Assembly (NCBI GenBank): GCA_012960505.1
Contig: DUBC01000052.1
Coordinates: 1 to 64,000 of the forward strand
DNA: 64,000 nt
Origin: Verrucomicrobiales bacterium
GTDB lineage: Bacteria; Verrucomicrobiota; Verrucomicrobiia; Verrucomicrobiales; DEV007
Direction of reading: 5' to 3'
A model generated the notes under the pieces. The model searched no databases. It saw only the letters and a program-made list of their open reading frames with translations, and was not told where the DNA came from. The position numbers were made by a program, and so were the translations under genes. Positions 9,409-18,751 of this stretch are shown here, one piece after another. The first letter of the stretch is position 1; each line of letters begins with the position of its first letter.

Positions 9409-10653
9409 ATGAAACTAGAGAAACAATTATTGCTTTTCCTATTAAGTGTATTCTATCTGAATATCCTTACTGCAAATTCAGCTGAAAAACAATTGTGGTT
9501 CAAGGGCAATACCCACACCCATTCATTATGGAGTGATGGAAATGATTTTCCCGAAATGATTGCTAAATTTTACAAGGATAATAGTTATCATTTTTTGGTC
9601 CTATCAGATCATAACGTACTTAGTAGGGGTGAAAAGTGGATGAATGTGGGTGCAATTGAAAAGAGAAGAAGAACGCTCGGTGTCGCAACATTAAAAAAAT
9701 ATATAAGTACCTTTGGTCAGGACTGGGTAGAGGTGCGCGGAGAAGATAAAAAACAAGAAGTTCGGCTGAAGACTCTGAAGGAAATCCGTCCCAAATTTGA
9801 AAGGGGGGGAGACTTTATTTTTATCGAAGGAGAGGAAATCACCAATAGTTTTGGTGGATCTCCAGTCCATACAAACGGCATGAATCTCAAAGAGCGCATC
9901 GTTCCAAAAAAAGGAACTTCACTCCGCGACACGATGCGAAACAATATCATTGCAGTGAGGGAGCAATCCCTTCGCCTTAAAAAACCGATGCTTTCTCACT
10001 TAAATCATCCAAATTTTGGTTGGTCAATTACAGCTAAGGATCTTGCTCATGTCTTGGAAGAAAAATTCTTTGAAGTATACAATGGTCATCCCGGGATCAA
10101 TCATCTTGGAGACGCAAAGAGACCCGGGGATGAAAAGATATGGGACATTGCAAATACCATACGTCTTGCAACGCTAAAGTCCGATCCGCTCTTTGGAATC
10201 TCCTCTGACGACTCACACAACTATCATGGAGGTGATGTCAAACCCGGGAGAGGCTGGGTCATGGTTCAAGCCTCATCACTTGAGGAAGACTCTATCGTAA
10301 AATCAATGGATTCTGGAAATTTTTATGGTTCGAGCGGAGTACATTTCAAAAATCTCTTGAGGGACCAGAAAAAAGGAACTCTCGAATTTGAAATTGAAGC
10401 GGGTGCTGGTGCAGAATATGTGACAAAGATAATTGGAACCCGTAAAGGAAATGAAAATAAACCGGATCTGGTCGGAGAAACCCTAGCGACTATTAAAGGA
10501 AAGAAGGTCAAATATAAGCTCATGGATAATGAGTGGTATTTCCGAGCCACGGTCACTTCCAGTACAAACCATCCTCTTCCATCTTTCAATGGACAAAAGG
10601 AACAGGCATGGACTCAGCCGATCTGGGATTCTTCAGCTATTAGAAAAAAGTGA
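9409..10653 (+). CDS. Secreted PHP-domain phosphoesterase/metal-dependent hydrolase
   Basis: This 414-aa protein has a Sec signal (residues 1-24). The PHP motif I is clear: GNTHTHSLWSDG, with H36 and H38. The second metal-binding motif is SDHN (D67, H68). Further ligands are likely in SHLNHPNFGW and GISSDDSHNYHGG. Exported PHP proteins of this type are predicted metal-dependent phosphoesterases; the substrate is unknown. The gene lies 34 bp after the papain-like gene and is probably co-transcribed with it. The start ATG is directly followed by a good signal peptide, which supports the chosen start. Confidence 0.85.
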   Translation: MKLEKQLLLFLLSVFYLNILTANSAEKQLWFKGNTHTHSLWSDGNDFPEMIAKFYKDNSYHFLVLSDHNVLSRGEKWMNVGAIEKRRRTLGVATLKKYISTFGQDWVEVRGEDKKQEVRLKTLKEIRPKFERGGDFIFIEGEEITNSFGGSPVHTNGMNLKERIVPKKGTSLRDTMRNNIIAVREQSLRLKKPMLSHLNHPNFGWSITAKDLAHVLEEKFFEVYNGHPGINHLGDAKRPGDEKIWDIANTIRLATLKSDPLFGISSDDSHNYHGGDVKPGRGWVMVQASSLEEDSIVKSMDSGNFYGSSGVHFKNLLRDQKKGTLEFEIEAGAGAEYVTKIIGTRKGNENKPDLVGETLATIKGKKVKYKLMDNEWYFRATVTSSTNHPLPSFNGQKEQAWTQPIWDSSAIRKK

Positions 10654-10760
10654 TTTTTGAGAGGTTACTTTTCCCTAGCAAAATACTATTTTCACTCAAA
10701 TTAATTAGAAATTCATAGTTTTTTCTTGAATAGAAAAGTCTTTTCGAGAGACTAGATTTT

Positions 10761-12080
10761 ATGAAGAGAAGAAATTTCCTTAAAACCTCAGCGGCCAGCG
10801 CATTGGCTGCACCAACTATAGTACCTTCCTCGGTCCTAGGAGCCAACGCTCCAAGTAATCGTATTACCCTCGGCCTCATTGGTTGTGGCGGTCAAGGCAC
10901 AGGTGACCTGCGGAACCTAATGAATAAGAGTGGTACTCAGGCCATCGCCGTTTGTGACCCTGACAAGAATAACATGAACCGAGCCAAGGATCATATAACT
11001 AAGCAATACGCAAAACAGACAGAGAGCGGCGAGTACAAAGGATGTGAAACGTTTTCAGACTATCGTGACCTATGTGCGATGAAAGAACTCGACGCAATCA
11101 TTGTAGGTACGCCGGATCACTGGCACGCATTGGCAACACTCGAAGCGCTTCGAAACAAGAAAGATGTCTATTGTGAAAAGCCAATCACTCACCTCTTTGC
11201 TGAGGGTCAGGCCGTGTATAAAGAAGCTGCAAAACAAAAAGCAATATTTCAGGTAGGATCACAACAACGCTCAAGTTCTCGTATGCGGGTCGCTGCCGAA
11301 GCCGTCATGAATGGAGTCCTTGGAAAAATCAAGGAAGTCAAAGTTGGTCTACCCACAGGTGGTGGAACTGATGAAGACGGTAAAGTGGCTCAAGAAATTC
11401 CTGGTCATCTTGATTATGACCTCTGGTGCGGACCGAGCCGCTTACTTCCGTACAATTCGAAACGTCTTCACTGGAACTGGCGCTGGTGCCTCGATTATGG
11501 TGGCGGACAGTTAATGGATTGGATCGGACACCACAATGACATTGCTCACTGGGGATTGGAGATGGACAAGAGTGGTCCAATCAAAATCGAAGCCAAAGGA
11601 TTCCGTTACCATGGCAAGGGTATGTATGACCAACCTCTCGATTACACTGTCGTATCTGAATATGCTGGAGGGTACACAGTGACTCTTTCTAACAAACACA
11701 AGATGGCAGGCGGTCGAAACATGGGCACCGAATGGCACGGTGAGAACGGTTGGATCTATGTCGACCGTGGCAGAATTGAGGCTTCAGATAATCTTAAGGA
11801 ATTCATAAGGGAAAGCAATGATCGTGGACCTAAGAAGGCTTATAAGTCTGAGGGTGGACATCACCAAAACTTCATTACAGGCGTCAAGACTAGAAAAGAA
11901 TGCATCTGTCCTGCTGAAACCGGACACCGTTCAGCTACTCCGGGCCATATCGGATACCTTTCTGACAAGCTCGGTCGCGCAATCAAATGGGATCCGAAAA
12001 AAGAGCAGGTCATTGGAGATCCTGAAGCCGAAAAGCTATTAAAAACAGTCAATTATAGAGGAGACTGGAAGTTCGGCTAA
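10761..12080 (+). CDS. Gfo/Idh/MocA family NAD(P)-dependent oxidoreductase, Tat-exported
   Basis: This 439-aa protein begins with a textbook twin-arginine leader (MKRRNFLKTSAASALAAP). A Rossmann fold follows (TLGLIGCGGQGTGDL at about residues 36-50). The EKPITH motif near residue 138 is the conserved Lys region of the Gfo/Idh/MocA family. Motifs typical of the exported Planctomycete/Verrucomicrobia clade are present (GTPDHWHA; GGGQLMDWIGHHNDIAHWG). It should oxidise or reduce a sugar or polyol in the periplasm with a pre-bound cofactor; the substrate is unknown. A strong intrinsic terminator follows 31 bp after the stop. Confidence 0.92.
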   Translation: MKRRNFLKTSAASALAAPTIVPSSVLGANAPSNRITLGLIGCGGQGTGDLRNLMNKSGTQAIAVCDPDKNNMNRAKDHITKQYAKQTESGEYKGCETFSDYRDLCAMKELDAIIVGTPDHWHALATLEALRNKKDVYCEKPITHLFAEGQAVYKEAAKQKAIFQVGSQQRSSSRMRVAAEAVMNGVLGKIKEVKVGLPTGGGTDEDGKVAQEIPGHLDYDLWCGPSRLLPYNSKRLHWNWRWCLDYGGGQLMDWIGHHNDIAHWGLEMDKSGPIKIEAKGFRYHGKGMYDQPLDYTVVSEYAGGYTVTLSNKHKMAGGRNMGTEWHGENGWIYVDRGRIEASDNLKEFIRESNDRGPKKAYKSEGGHHQNFITGVKTRKECICPAETGHRSATPGHIGYLSDKLGRAIKWDPKKEQVIGDPEAEKLLKTVNYRGDWKFG

Positions 12081-12110
12081 GGTACCTATATCATTATCCT
12101 TAAATAACAA

Positions 12111-12144
12111 GGGCCCGTCATGTTAGTAGATGACGGGCCCTTTT
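12111..12144 (+). terminator. Rho-independent terminator after the Gfo/Idh/MocA gene
   Basis: A perfect 11-bp stem (GGGCCCGTCAT / ATGACGGGCCC) encloses an 8-nt loop and is followed directly by TTTT. The stem is G+C-rich at its base. It sits 31 bp after the stop at 12080, as expected for an intrinsic terminator. It would also separate that gene from the decayed DUF1080 fragment that follows. Confidence 0.9.
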
Positions 12145-12163
12145 AGTTAAAAAGAACAGTACC

Positions 12164-12290
12164 TTATTTATTCCAACCGTTCTCCTTAATAAGTGCTTTC
12201 ATGGCTCCAGCACTAGGGAGATCAGCAAGCAAGCAAAATTTTGTGATCCCATTAATCTTAAGGGCTTATATTTTCCTTTTTTAGTGATTA
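12164..12290 (-). pseudogene. Decayed 3' fragment of a DUF1080 gene (second copy of the end of 17353-18504)
   Basis: Read on the minus strand, this stretch encodes MKALIKENGWNK-stop, nearly identical to the C-terminus MKAVIEENGWNK-stop of the intact DUF1080 gene at 17353. Further upstream it keeps the CACAAAATTTTG (HKIL) block. A +4-nt insertion from a repeated CAAG unit shifts the frame there. It then jumps to ACTAAAAAAGGAAAA and TTAAGATTAATGG, which match intact-gene positions ~17572-17615. About 140 bp of the intact sequence is therefore missing in between. No complete reading frame survives. It lies in the same orientation as the intact gene, on the other side of the 5-kb CotH gene. Confidence 0.85.
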
Positions 12291-12324
12291 CGTAAACATT
12301 ACAATAAATACGATACTTGGTTAA

Positions 12325-15300
12325 ATGAAGTTGTTCGCTCTCATTTTAATTCTCTCTGCCCTGTGCCGAATCGGAATCACTGTAGTTGACGCTCAGTCTA
12401 CTGAACATACTGCTTACCAGATTAAGAACGGAATCGTTGGGAATCAGGAATTTGGTGGAGCGCTCGGGATGGACTTTATTGTCAACAGCGAAATCACCGT
12501 GAACAAGCTTGGGGCATTCGACAGCGGTTCTGATGGAATCAGTATGCCTGTCATCGTGCAACTTTGGTCCCGTAGCGATGGTGGCAGCCCAAACAACCCG
12601 AACGATGATACCAGCAAAGATTTAATGGTATCAGTAACGTTCACCCCTGGCGATGATGGCCATGCTGTAAAAGGAAGCAGGTTCAAGGATCTTGATTCTC
12701 CAGTAGTGCTTTCGAATGGGGCTTACACAATTGTTGCCTATGGTTACGGTTCCAAAGAACCCAATTACAATCTAGGCGGTTCTCAGGGAGAACCAAGAGG
12801 CTTAACGACAGTTGATGTGCAGGAGATCACCTTTGTCGGGTCGTCCCGGTATGGATCATTGGCTGAAAATGGATTGTTCCCGGACACACCGGACAACGGA
12901 CCAGCTAACCGATACGGCGCAGGAACGTTCACTTTCCTAGTAAATGACGGAGACAATGACGGAGATGGCATGCAGGATAATTGGGAGGATTCTAATGGAC
13001 TGGACAGGAACGATCCCAACGATGCTGACGGGAATCCCGACAATGATGGACTCACTAACTTGCAGGAGTTCGAACATGGAACTGATCCGAACAGTTCTGA
13101 TTCCGATTCGGATAGTTTGCCTGACGATGTGGAGACAAACTCCGGCATCTGGGTGAATTCAGAGGACACCGGTACTGATCCAAACATGTCCGATACCGAT
13201 GGAGACGGGTTATCGGACGGGGTTGAACACAATACCGGGACCTGGGCCGGGCCTTTTGATTCTGGGACTAATCCGAATGTGTCTGACAGTGACGGGGACG
13301 GGATCATTGATGGAACAGAGAACCCAGAACTTGCTTTCCTGGGAACTAACCAACCGGGAACTGATCCGAATAAATCAGATAGCGACGGGGACGGCCACAG
13401 TGACGGCAAAGAGGTGTCCGTCGGTAGCGACCCGACTGACTCGAAAGTTATGCCTGCGGCAACGGAAACATCAAATGCTATCGTGATCAACGAGGTTCAT
13501 TACGATCCAAAAGTTGCCAACCTGCCTGCAGAATTCATCGAAATTCATAACCAGAGTAATGAGGCTGTAAATCTGATGAATTGGAAGTTTACTCAAGCCA
13601 TAGATTTCACCTTTCCTGACGTTTTGCTTCATGCGGGCGAGTATTTGGTCGTTGCTCAGAATCCGGACACGATACTTGCTGAATATGGAACCAATTCGCT
13701 GGGCCCTTGGCAGGGCAAGCTGTCCAATGAAGGCGAAAGAATTGTGCTTGAGAATGCGGCGGGTAAGAAGATCGATGAAGTTGATTACGGGGTGAACTTT
13801 CCGTGGCCTACTGCGGCTCAGGGTGAAGGACCATCGATGGAATTGATACACCCTTCACTGGATAACGATCTCGGGGGTTCCTGGCGCAGTGCGTCGACGG
13901 GCTACAGTGGAACACAGCAAACTTTTGTTCCTCCGAACGACGTGGGTTGGAGGTTCCGCAATGGACGAACTTGGCCTAGCGTGGATGTTAACGATCGGAA
14001 GTGGTTTGAAAATGGTTACCAGGAAACTAATGATGGCCAGTGGATCGACGGACACACTCCGATCGGATTCGGTGACGGCGATGATGTTACTGTTATCAGT
14101 GATATGAAGTCAGGTTATATCAGTGCATTTTTACGTTACGAGTTCAGTTTGTCACCTGACAATGCTAGCCTAAGTAGCTTAGTCTTGCGTGCTTATTTTG
14201 ACGACGGATGTGTGGTTTACATCAATGGGAAAGAAGTGCAGCGGTTCTCACTCTCTAACGGTAACATCCCCTTCCCGCCTCCTTCTGGATTTGCTAAAAA
14301 TCACGAGGCATCTTGGGAGGAGGTTGTACTTACCGGGACCGCTTCTTACTTGCTTCCTGGCACCAACACTCTGGCCATTCAATTCATTAATTCATCAATC
14401 GGGAGCAGCGACGTTTCAATAGACGCTGAACTGCGCACGCCTCCTTCTGGTGTGCATGAGTTGAGGGATCCGAGTCCAGGGGAGCCAAACGCGGTTTTTG
14501 CGTTCAGCGCACCTCCACAAATTCGTCAGGTTAAGCACACACCAAAGATTCCCGTATCCGGTCAGAAGACGGTGGTCACTGCAAAGATCAGTGACTCTGA
14601 CAGCGTCAAGTCAGTAACACTCCAGTATCAGATTGTTAGTCCCGGAAGCTACATCCGTCTGACCGATGCGAAATATGAATCGGAGTGGACTGATTTAGTA
14701 ATGCTTGATAATGGTTTGGGCAGTGATGAGGTCGTGGGAGATTCCCGTTATACAGCCGTTATCCCAGGCGAATTGCAGAAGCACCGCCAATTAATTCGTT
14801 ACCGAATCAGTGCCGTTGACGGATTAGGTGCGCATGTCCAGGTTCCGTATGACGATGACCCGCAACCGAACTTCGCTTACTTCTGCTACGATGGCGTACC
14901 TCCATGGACAGCGGCGAATCGACCCGGAGTGACTCCTAAAGTGACATTTAGCAGTGAATTGCTAGAAAAAATTCCCATTTATCATCTCATTGCAACCGGT
15001 CCCGATATTGCCAGCTGCCAGTTCAATCAGAGTTCCCGTAACACCCGGTTTTTAGGAACAATGGTCTATGAAGATGAAATCTATGATCATATGGAGTTCA
15101 ATATCCGTGGTCAGTATTCAACCTACCGGACGGGCAAAAACAAATGGCATTTCCGTTTCAAGCGTGGACATCACTTTCAGGCCCGAGATAATTTCGGAAA
15201 GAAATACAAGAGCCGCAGAAAGAATATCAAGGCCAATGGAGGCACCGCCCCTTGGACTTACGTGAACCGGGGGATGGCCGGAGTTGATGAGTGCCTCTCA

Positions 15301-17316
15301 TACCGACTTTTTGAGTTGGCCGGGGTTCCTTCGAGCAGGACCAACTACTTTCATTTTCGAGTCATCGACAATGTCACCGAGGCAAATCCGAACAATCAAT
15401 ACGACGGAGACTTGTGGGGCCTCTACTTCAGCATCGAAGTGCCTAACGGTCGCTTCCTTGAAGACCGCAATTTGCCTGACGGTAACGTATACAAGCTGGA
15501 GGCTCCTCTCCTGCAACACAATCAAGGTGCTGATGAACCGACCGGACCAGACGACGTGAACGAAATTCGTAGGAACATGACCACTTCCCGCTCTGAGAAA
15601 TGGTGGAGGGACAACGTCGATCACATTACCTATGGGCGGTATAAGGGCGTGGCCGAAGCCGTTACCCATTACGACCAGCGCGAAAGTCAGCAGGGTTATT
15701 ATTACCACAACCCTGAAACTAATCAGTGGGTCCTGATACCGTGGGATCTCGACACCATGTTTCAATTGACGCACAAATATTATACATGGGACAGATTCCG
15801 GCTCTGCATAAGTTCCCGCTATACGAAGAACTTTCTTGAAGCAAAAAACGAGCAAAGAGAAATTCTTGACCTGCTGTTTAATGAAAAAGCAGTCAACACC
15901 GTCATGAGTGAGTTCATTGATATCATCAACACTCCGGGACAGGCATTGACTTGGTCGGACGTCGATCAGTTTGTTTGGAATTATAACCCGAGGACTCCCA
16001 GTTTTTTTAAGGGATCCTACAATCGGAAGACTGGGAGTTCGGACCCAGCAAGTGTTAGATATACAAGGACGCTGATCTCCGCGGATCACGAAGGGCAGAT
16101 GGATTACATGCGAAAGTTCATGCAACCTGACGGGCACGGTTATGATAGACTTGTCTCGGAAGCGTCCGATACTCGAATCCCAAACAAACCCGAAATCACT
16201 TATACGGGGTCGGCAGGGTTCCCGGTCAACGATTTACGTTTTAGCTCCAGCGCGTTCCGAGACCCGAACGGCAATTCAACGTTTGGAGCTATGGCGTGGC
16301 GTGTCGCTGAGGTATCGGATCCCTCCGCGCCGGGTCACGATCCGGTTAACGTTCAGCCCTACGAGGTGAATGTTTCCTGGGAGAGTGGTGAACAGACAGT
16401 ATTTGGTGCCGGCGTCATTGTGCCCTCAAGCATGATTGCTGCGGACCGCACCTACCGAGCTCGTGTACGCCACAGAGACAGTAGTGGCCGTTGGAGCCAC
16501 TGGTCAGAACCTCTGGAGTTCACTGCCACGTTACCTGACATCAAAGCCTACCTCGAAGGGCTGGTCATCAGCGAAATCATGTATAACCCGGCAACCGGAG
16601 AAGATTTGGAGTTTATCGAAATTATGAATGTTGGTCCGGACACACTTAACCTAAGTGATTTAAGATTTACCAAGGGTATCGATTTTGATTTTTCTGATTC
16701 CTTAATAACTGACATTGCTCCCGGAGCACGGGTTCTAGTAGTGCGTAATCTCGCGACCTTCGAGGCTCAATACGGAGCCGGGCTTCCAGTCGTCGGCGAA
16801 TACATCTCCTCGATTTCAGCAAATCTCAGTAATGGTGGCGAAAGGATCAAACTTTCATTCGGTGCCGGCAGCCCAATACGTGATTTCAGTTATGACGACG
16901 AACATCCTTGGCCGAGTTCTCCGGACGGCGACGGACCGAGCCTGGTGCTCATTGCTCCTGAGCAGAACCCGGATCACGGCAACCCAGTGAACTGGCGAGC
17001 CAGTGCGGTGGCCGGAGGAAACCCCGGCACGTCGGATATGATTCCATTTCTCGGTGAAGACCCACTAGGTTACGCATTGGCTTCTTCTCCAATAATATCC
17101 GTTGCCGATGGTGTGATTATCCTAAGTTGTGCTCGGGTTGTCGGTAGCGACGATGCGAAGATTATCGCCGAATGGTCATCGGACATGAAAAACTGGACCA
17201 GTGATGGGCTAATTTTCGCCGGGTCCTTGTCTGATGGTGATGGTAATGCTTTGCTTACTTGGCACCTCCCAGCTGGCAAGAGCACCTTCGCCCGTTTGCG
17301 GGTCATTATCCGATAA
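12325..17316 (+). CDS. CotH kinase-family protein with lamin-tail domains and calcium-binding repeats, secreted
   Basis: This is a 1663-aa exported protein with a signal peptide (~1-24). Residues ~205-375 are Asp-rich thrombospondin type 3-like calcium repeats (DxDGDGxxDG units). A lamin-tail domain starts near 385 (IVINEVHYDP), followed by a galactose-binding-like jelly roll (FDDGCVVYINGKEV). The CotH kinase-like domain spans about 883-1250, with G-N-V-Y-K at ~1053-1057 and the metal-binding WDLD at 1140-1143. A second lamin-tail domain starts at 1413 (LVISEIMYNP). The C-terminus has the EWSSDMKNW beta module. CotH proteins phosphorylate spore-coat or surface proteins in the known cases; here the target is unknown. 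Copies of a DUF1080 3' end flank the gene on both sides. Confidence 0.88.
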   Translation: MKLFALILILSALCRIGITVVDAQSTEHTAYQIKNGIVGNQEFGGALGMDFIVNSEITVNKLGAFDSGSDGISMPVIVQLWSRSDGGSPNNPNDDTSKDLMVSVTFTPGDDGHAVKGSRFKDLDSPVVLSNGAYTIVAYGYGSKEPNYNLGGSQGEPRGLTTVDVQEITFVGSSRYGSLAENGLFPDTPDNGPANRYGAGTFTFLVNDGDNDGDGMQDNWEDSNGLDRNDPNDADGNPDNDGLTNLQEFEHGTDPNSSDSDSDSLPDDVETNSGIWVNSEDTGTDPNMSDTDGDGLSDGVEHNTGTWAGPFDSGTNPNVSDSDGDGIIDGTENPELAFLGTNQPGTDPNKSDSDGDGHSDGKEVSVGSDPTDSKVMPAATETSNAIVINEVHYDPKVANLPAEFIEIHNQSNEAVNLMNWKFTQAIDFTFPDVLLHAGEYLVVAQNPDTILAEYGTNSLGPWQGKLSNEGERIVLENAAGKKIDEVDYGVNFPWPTAAQGEGPSMELIHPSLDNDLGGSWRSASTGYSGTQQTFVPPNDVGWRFRNGRTWPSVDVNDRKWFENGYQETNDGQWIDGHTPIGFGDGDDVTVISDMKSGYISAFLRYEFSLSPDNASLSSLVLRAYFDDGCVVYINGKEVQRFSLSNGNIPFPPPSGFAKNHEASWEEVVLTGTASYLLPGTNTLAIQFINSSIGSSDVSIDAELRTPPSGVHELRDPSPGEPNAVFAFSAPPQIRQVKHTPKIPVSGQKTVVTAKISDSDSVKSVTLQYQIVSPGSYIRLTDAKYESEWTDLVMLDNGLGSDEVVGDSRYTAVIPGELQKHRQLIRYRISAVDGLGAHVQVPYDDDPQPNFAYFCYDGVPPWTAANRPGVTPKVTFSSELLEKIPIYHLIATGPDIASCQFNQSSRNTRFLGTMVYEDEIYDHMEFNIRGQYSTYRTGKNKWHFRFKRGHHFQARDNFGKKYKSRRKNIKANGGTAPWTYVNRGMAGVDECLSYRLFELAGVPSSRTNYFHFRVIDNVTEANPNNQYDGDLWGLYFSIEVPNGRFLEDRNLPDGNVYKLEAPLLQHNQGADEPTGPDDVNEIRRNMTTSRSEKWWRDNVDHITYGRYKGVAEAVTHYDQRESQQGYYYHNPETNQWVLIPWDLDTMFQLTHKYYTWDRFRLCISSRYTKNFLEAKNEQREILDLLFNEKAVNTVMSEFIDIINTPGQALTWSDVDQFVWNYNPRTPSFFKGSYNRKTGSSDPASVRYTRTLISADHEGQMDYMRKFMQPDGHGYDRLVSEASDTRIPNKPEITYTGSAGFPVNDLRFSSSAFRDPNGNSTFGAMAWRVAEVSDPSAPGHDPVNVQPYEVNVSWESGEQTVFGAGVIVPSSMIAADRTYRARVRHRDSSGRWSHWSEPLEFTATLPDIKAYLEGLVISEIMYNPATGEDLEFIEIMNVGPDTLNLSDLRFTKGIDFDFSDSLITDIAPGARVLVVRNLATFEAQYGAGLPVVGEYISSISANLSNGGERIKLSFGAGSPIRDFSYDDEHPWPSSPDGDGPSLVLIAPEQNPDHGNPVNWRASAVAGGNPGTSDMIPFLGEDPLGYALASSPIISVADGVIILSCARVVGSDDAKIIAEWSSDMKNWTSDGLIFAGSLSDGDGNALLTWHLPAGKSTFARLRVIIR

Positions 17317-17352
17317 GCAGTTTCAGACGAACAGTGGCTGCGTCGAAGTCCT

Positions 17353-18504
17353 TCATTTGTTCCAGCCGTTCTCCTCAATGACAGCTTTCATAGCTACAAT
17401 ACCAGGATGATCGGTAGGCAAAATTTTGTGCTTCACTAGATATTTTACAGCATTGTTTACCTGCATGAAGTCGCCCTTGCGGCCGTCTGGTTTTTCTTCG
17501 ACCTCGTTGACAAATTGCTCACCAAGTTCTACGGCCTCAGCATAGGTCGCTGCATTGTTCTCATAATACAGAGATTCCATTAATCTTAAGAGCTTCTCTT
17601 TTCCTTTTTTAGTTGCCGCGTCTTTGCGAATCTTAGCAGCAATTTCTGCCCTCTTTTTCTTAGTTGCATCGGGAGAGAGTTTACCGTCCGTACCGCCTTC
17701 GATAGGTCTGCTACGCAACTGGCGATACCAAATATTGCGAAACCTCACAGGGTTGCCGTGATCTTGTAACTTAAGCGGTCCATTCAGGGGAAAGGCCTTG
17801 GCGCGTGATCGGCCTCGATGGCCTCCTCCTCCTTCCAGAGGAGTCGAATCCTGAACAACTACCCCATTAATCAATACCGTCACGGATCCATCATCGAGAA
17901 CCTTACCGTCCTTAAGTATGGGCCGGCGAAAGATAATATCATAACTCTGCCACTTGCCTGGAGCATTCAAGGAATTAGCCATTGGAGGCATGACGCCATA
18001 AATGGATCCGGCAAACCCGTCAGGATACGTTGGGTTATCGTAATTATCCAAAACCTGTACCTCGGTCTGACCCATCAAAAATACACCGCTATTACCTCGT
18101 CCCTGACTGTTGCCGGCAACTTTGACTGGTGCGGACCACTCAACATGTAATTGGCAGTCAGCAAATTCTGCCTTTGATTTGATCGTTCCAGCACCACCCA
18201 CAGAGATGAGTGCACCGTCCTGGACTTTCCAATCCTTTTTGCGTTTTGAATTTTCATGGGTCCAATTTTTCTTGAAAGACTCCGAAGATCCATCAAAAAG
18301 AATTACCGCGTCAGAAGGTGCTCCACCCGGAGCCTTACCTGGTTCGACCCTTGGCGGCTGAGGTCTGTTATTATCATGGATGGCCCACGGATGTGTATCA
18401 TCGGGGGGATCACCGTAAAACTGCGCTGCAGCAAAAGGAACAGAAAGGAACAGAAAAAGTACTATTCTTACTATTTGTCGAAGATGTTTAAGGTTTGAAT
18501 TCAT
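17353..18504 (-). CDS. Secreted DUF1080 (3-keto-disaccharide hydrolase-like) protein
   Basis: This 383-aa protein has a Sec signal (cleavage near AAAQ, ~28). The DUF1080 fold runs from about residue 60 (AVILFDGSSESFKKNW) to ~265, including SGVFLMGQTEVQVLDNYDNP and FRNIWYRQL. A ~115-residue helical C-terminal extension follows, rich in Lys and Glu, ending HPGIVAMKAVIEENGWNK. It is convergent with the CotH gene (36 bp between stops). A degenerate copy of its 3' end lies at 12164-12290. It probably acts outside the cytoplasm on disaccharides; the reaction is inferred from the family annotation only. Confidence 0.87.
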   Translation of the reverse strand: MNSNLKHLRQIVRIVLFLFLSVPFAAAQFYGDPPDDTHPWAIHDNNRPQPPRVEPGKAPGGAPSDAVILFDGSSESFKKNWTHENSKRKKDWKVQDGALISVGGAGTIKSKAEFADCQLHVEWSAPVKVAGNSQGRGNSGVFLMGQTEVQVLDNYDNPTYPDGFAGSIYGVMPPMANSLNAPGKWQSYDIIFRRPILKDGKVLDDGSVTVLINGVVVQDSTPLEGGGGHRGRSRAKAFPLNGPLKLQDHGNPVRFRNIWYRQLRSRPIEGGTDGKLSPDATKKKRAEIAAKIRKDAATKKGKEKLLRLMESLYYENNAATYAEAVELGEQFVNEVEEKPDGRKGDFMQVNNAVKYLVKHKILPTDHPGIVAMKAVIEENGWNK

Positions 18505-18751
18505 GGTTTTGGTTTAAACGATAAAATTGTTCCTAGCAAGTTAACCCTCAAATATCGGAAAAAATAAAGCTCTCTGAATTACGGTCCCTAACAAATAGCG
18601 GTAAAAATAGGAATTTTCCCAGTTCGAATGTGGCGTGTATATTTTTTAGTTAAAGGAGCGTTTGATTCTGGCCTTTTGAGGCGTTTTATCTTTGTTCTAA
18701 AGACCCTATACTGCAATAATATCGACTCATTACATTAAAGCTTTTAACAAC

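Noticed and set aside
12783-13490. 235-codon Ser/Pro-rich minus-strand frame
   Set aside because: An artefact of the Asp/Gly-rich calcium repeats on the plus strand.
15298-16137. 279-codon minus-strand frame opposite the CotH gene
   Set aside because: It is fully inside the well-supported CotH coding sequence on the other strand, with no recognisable domain or start context.
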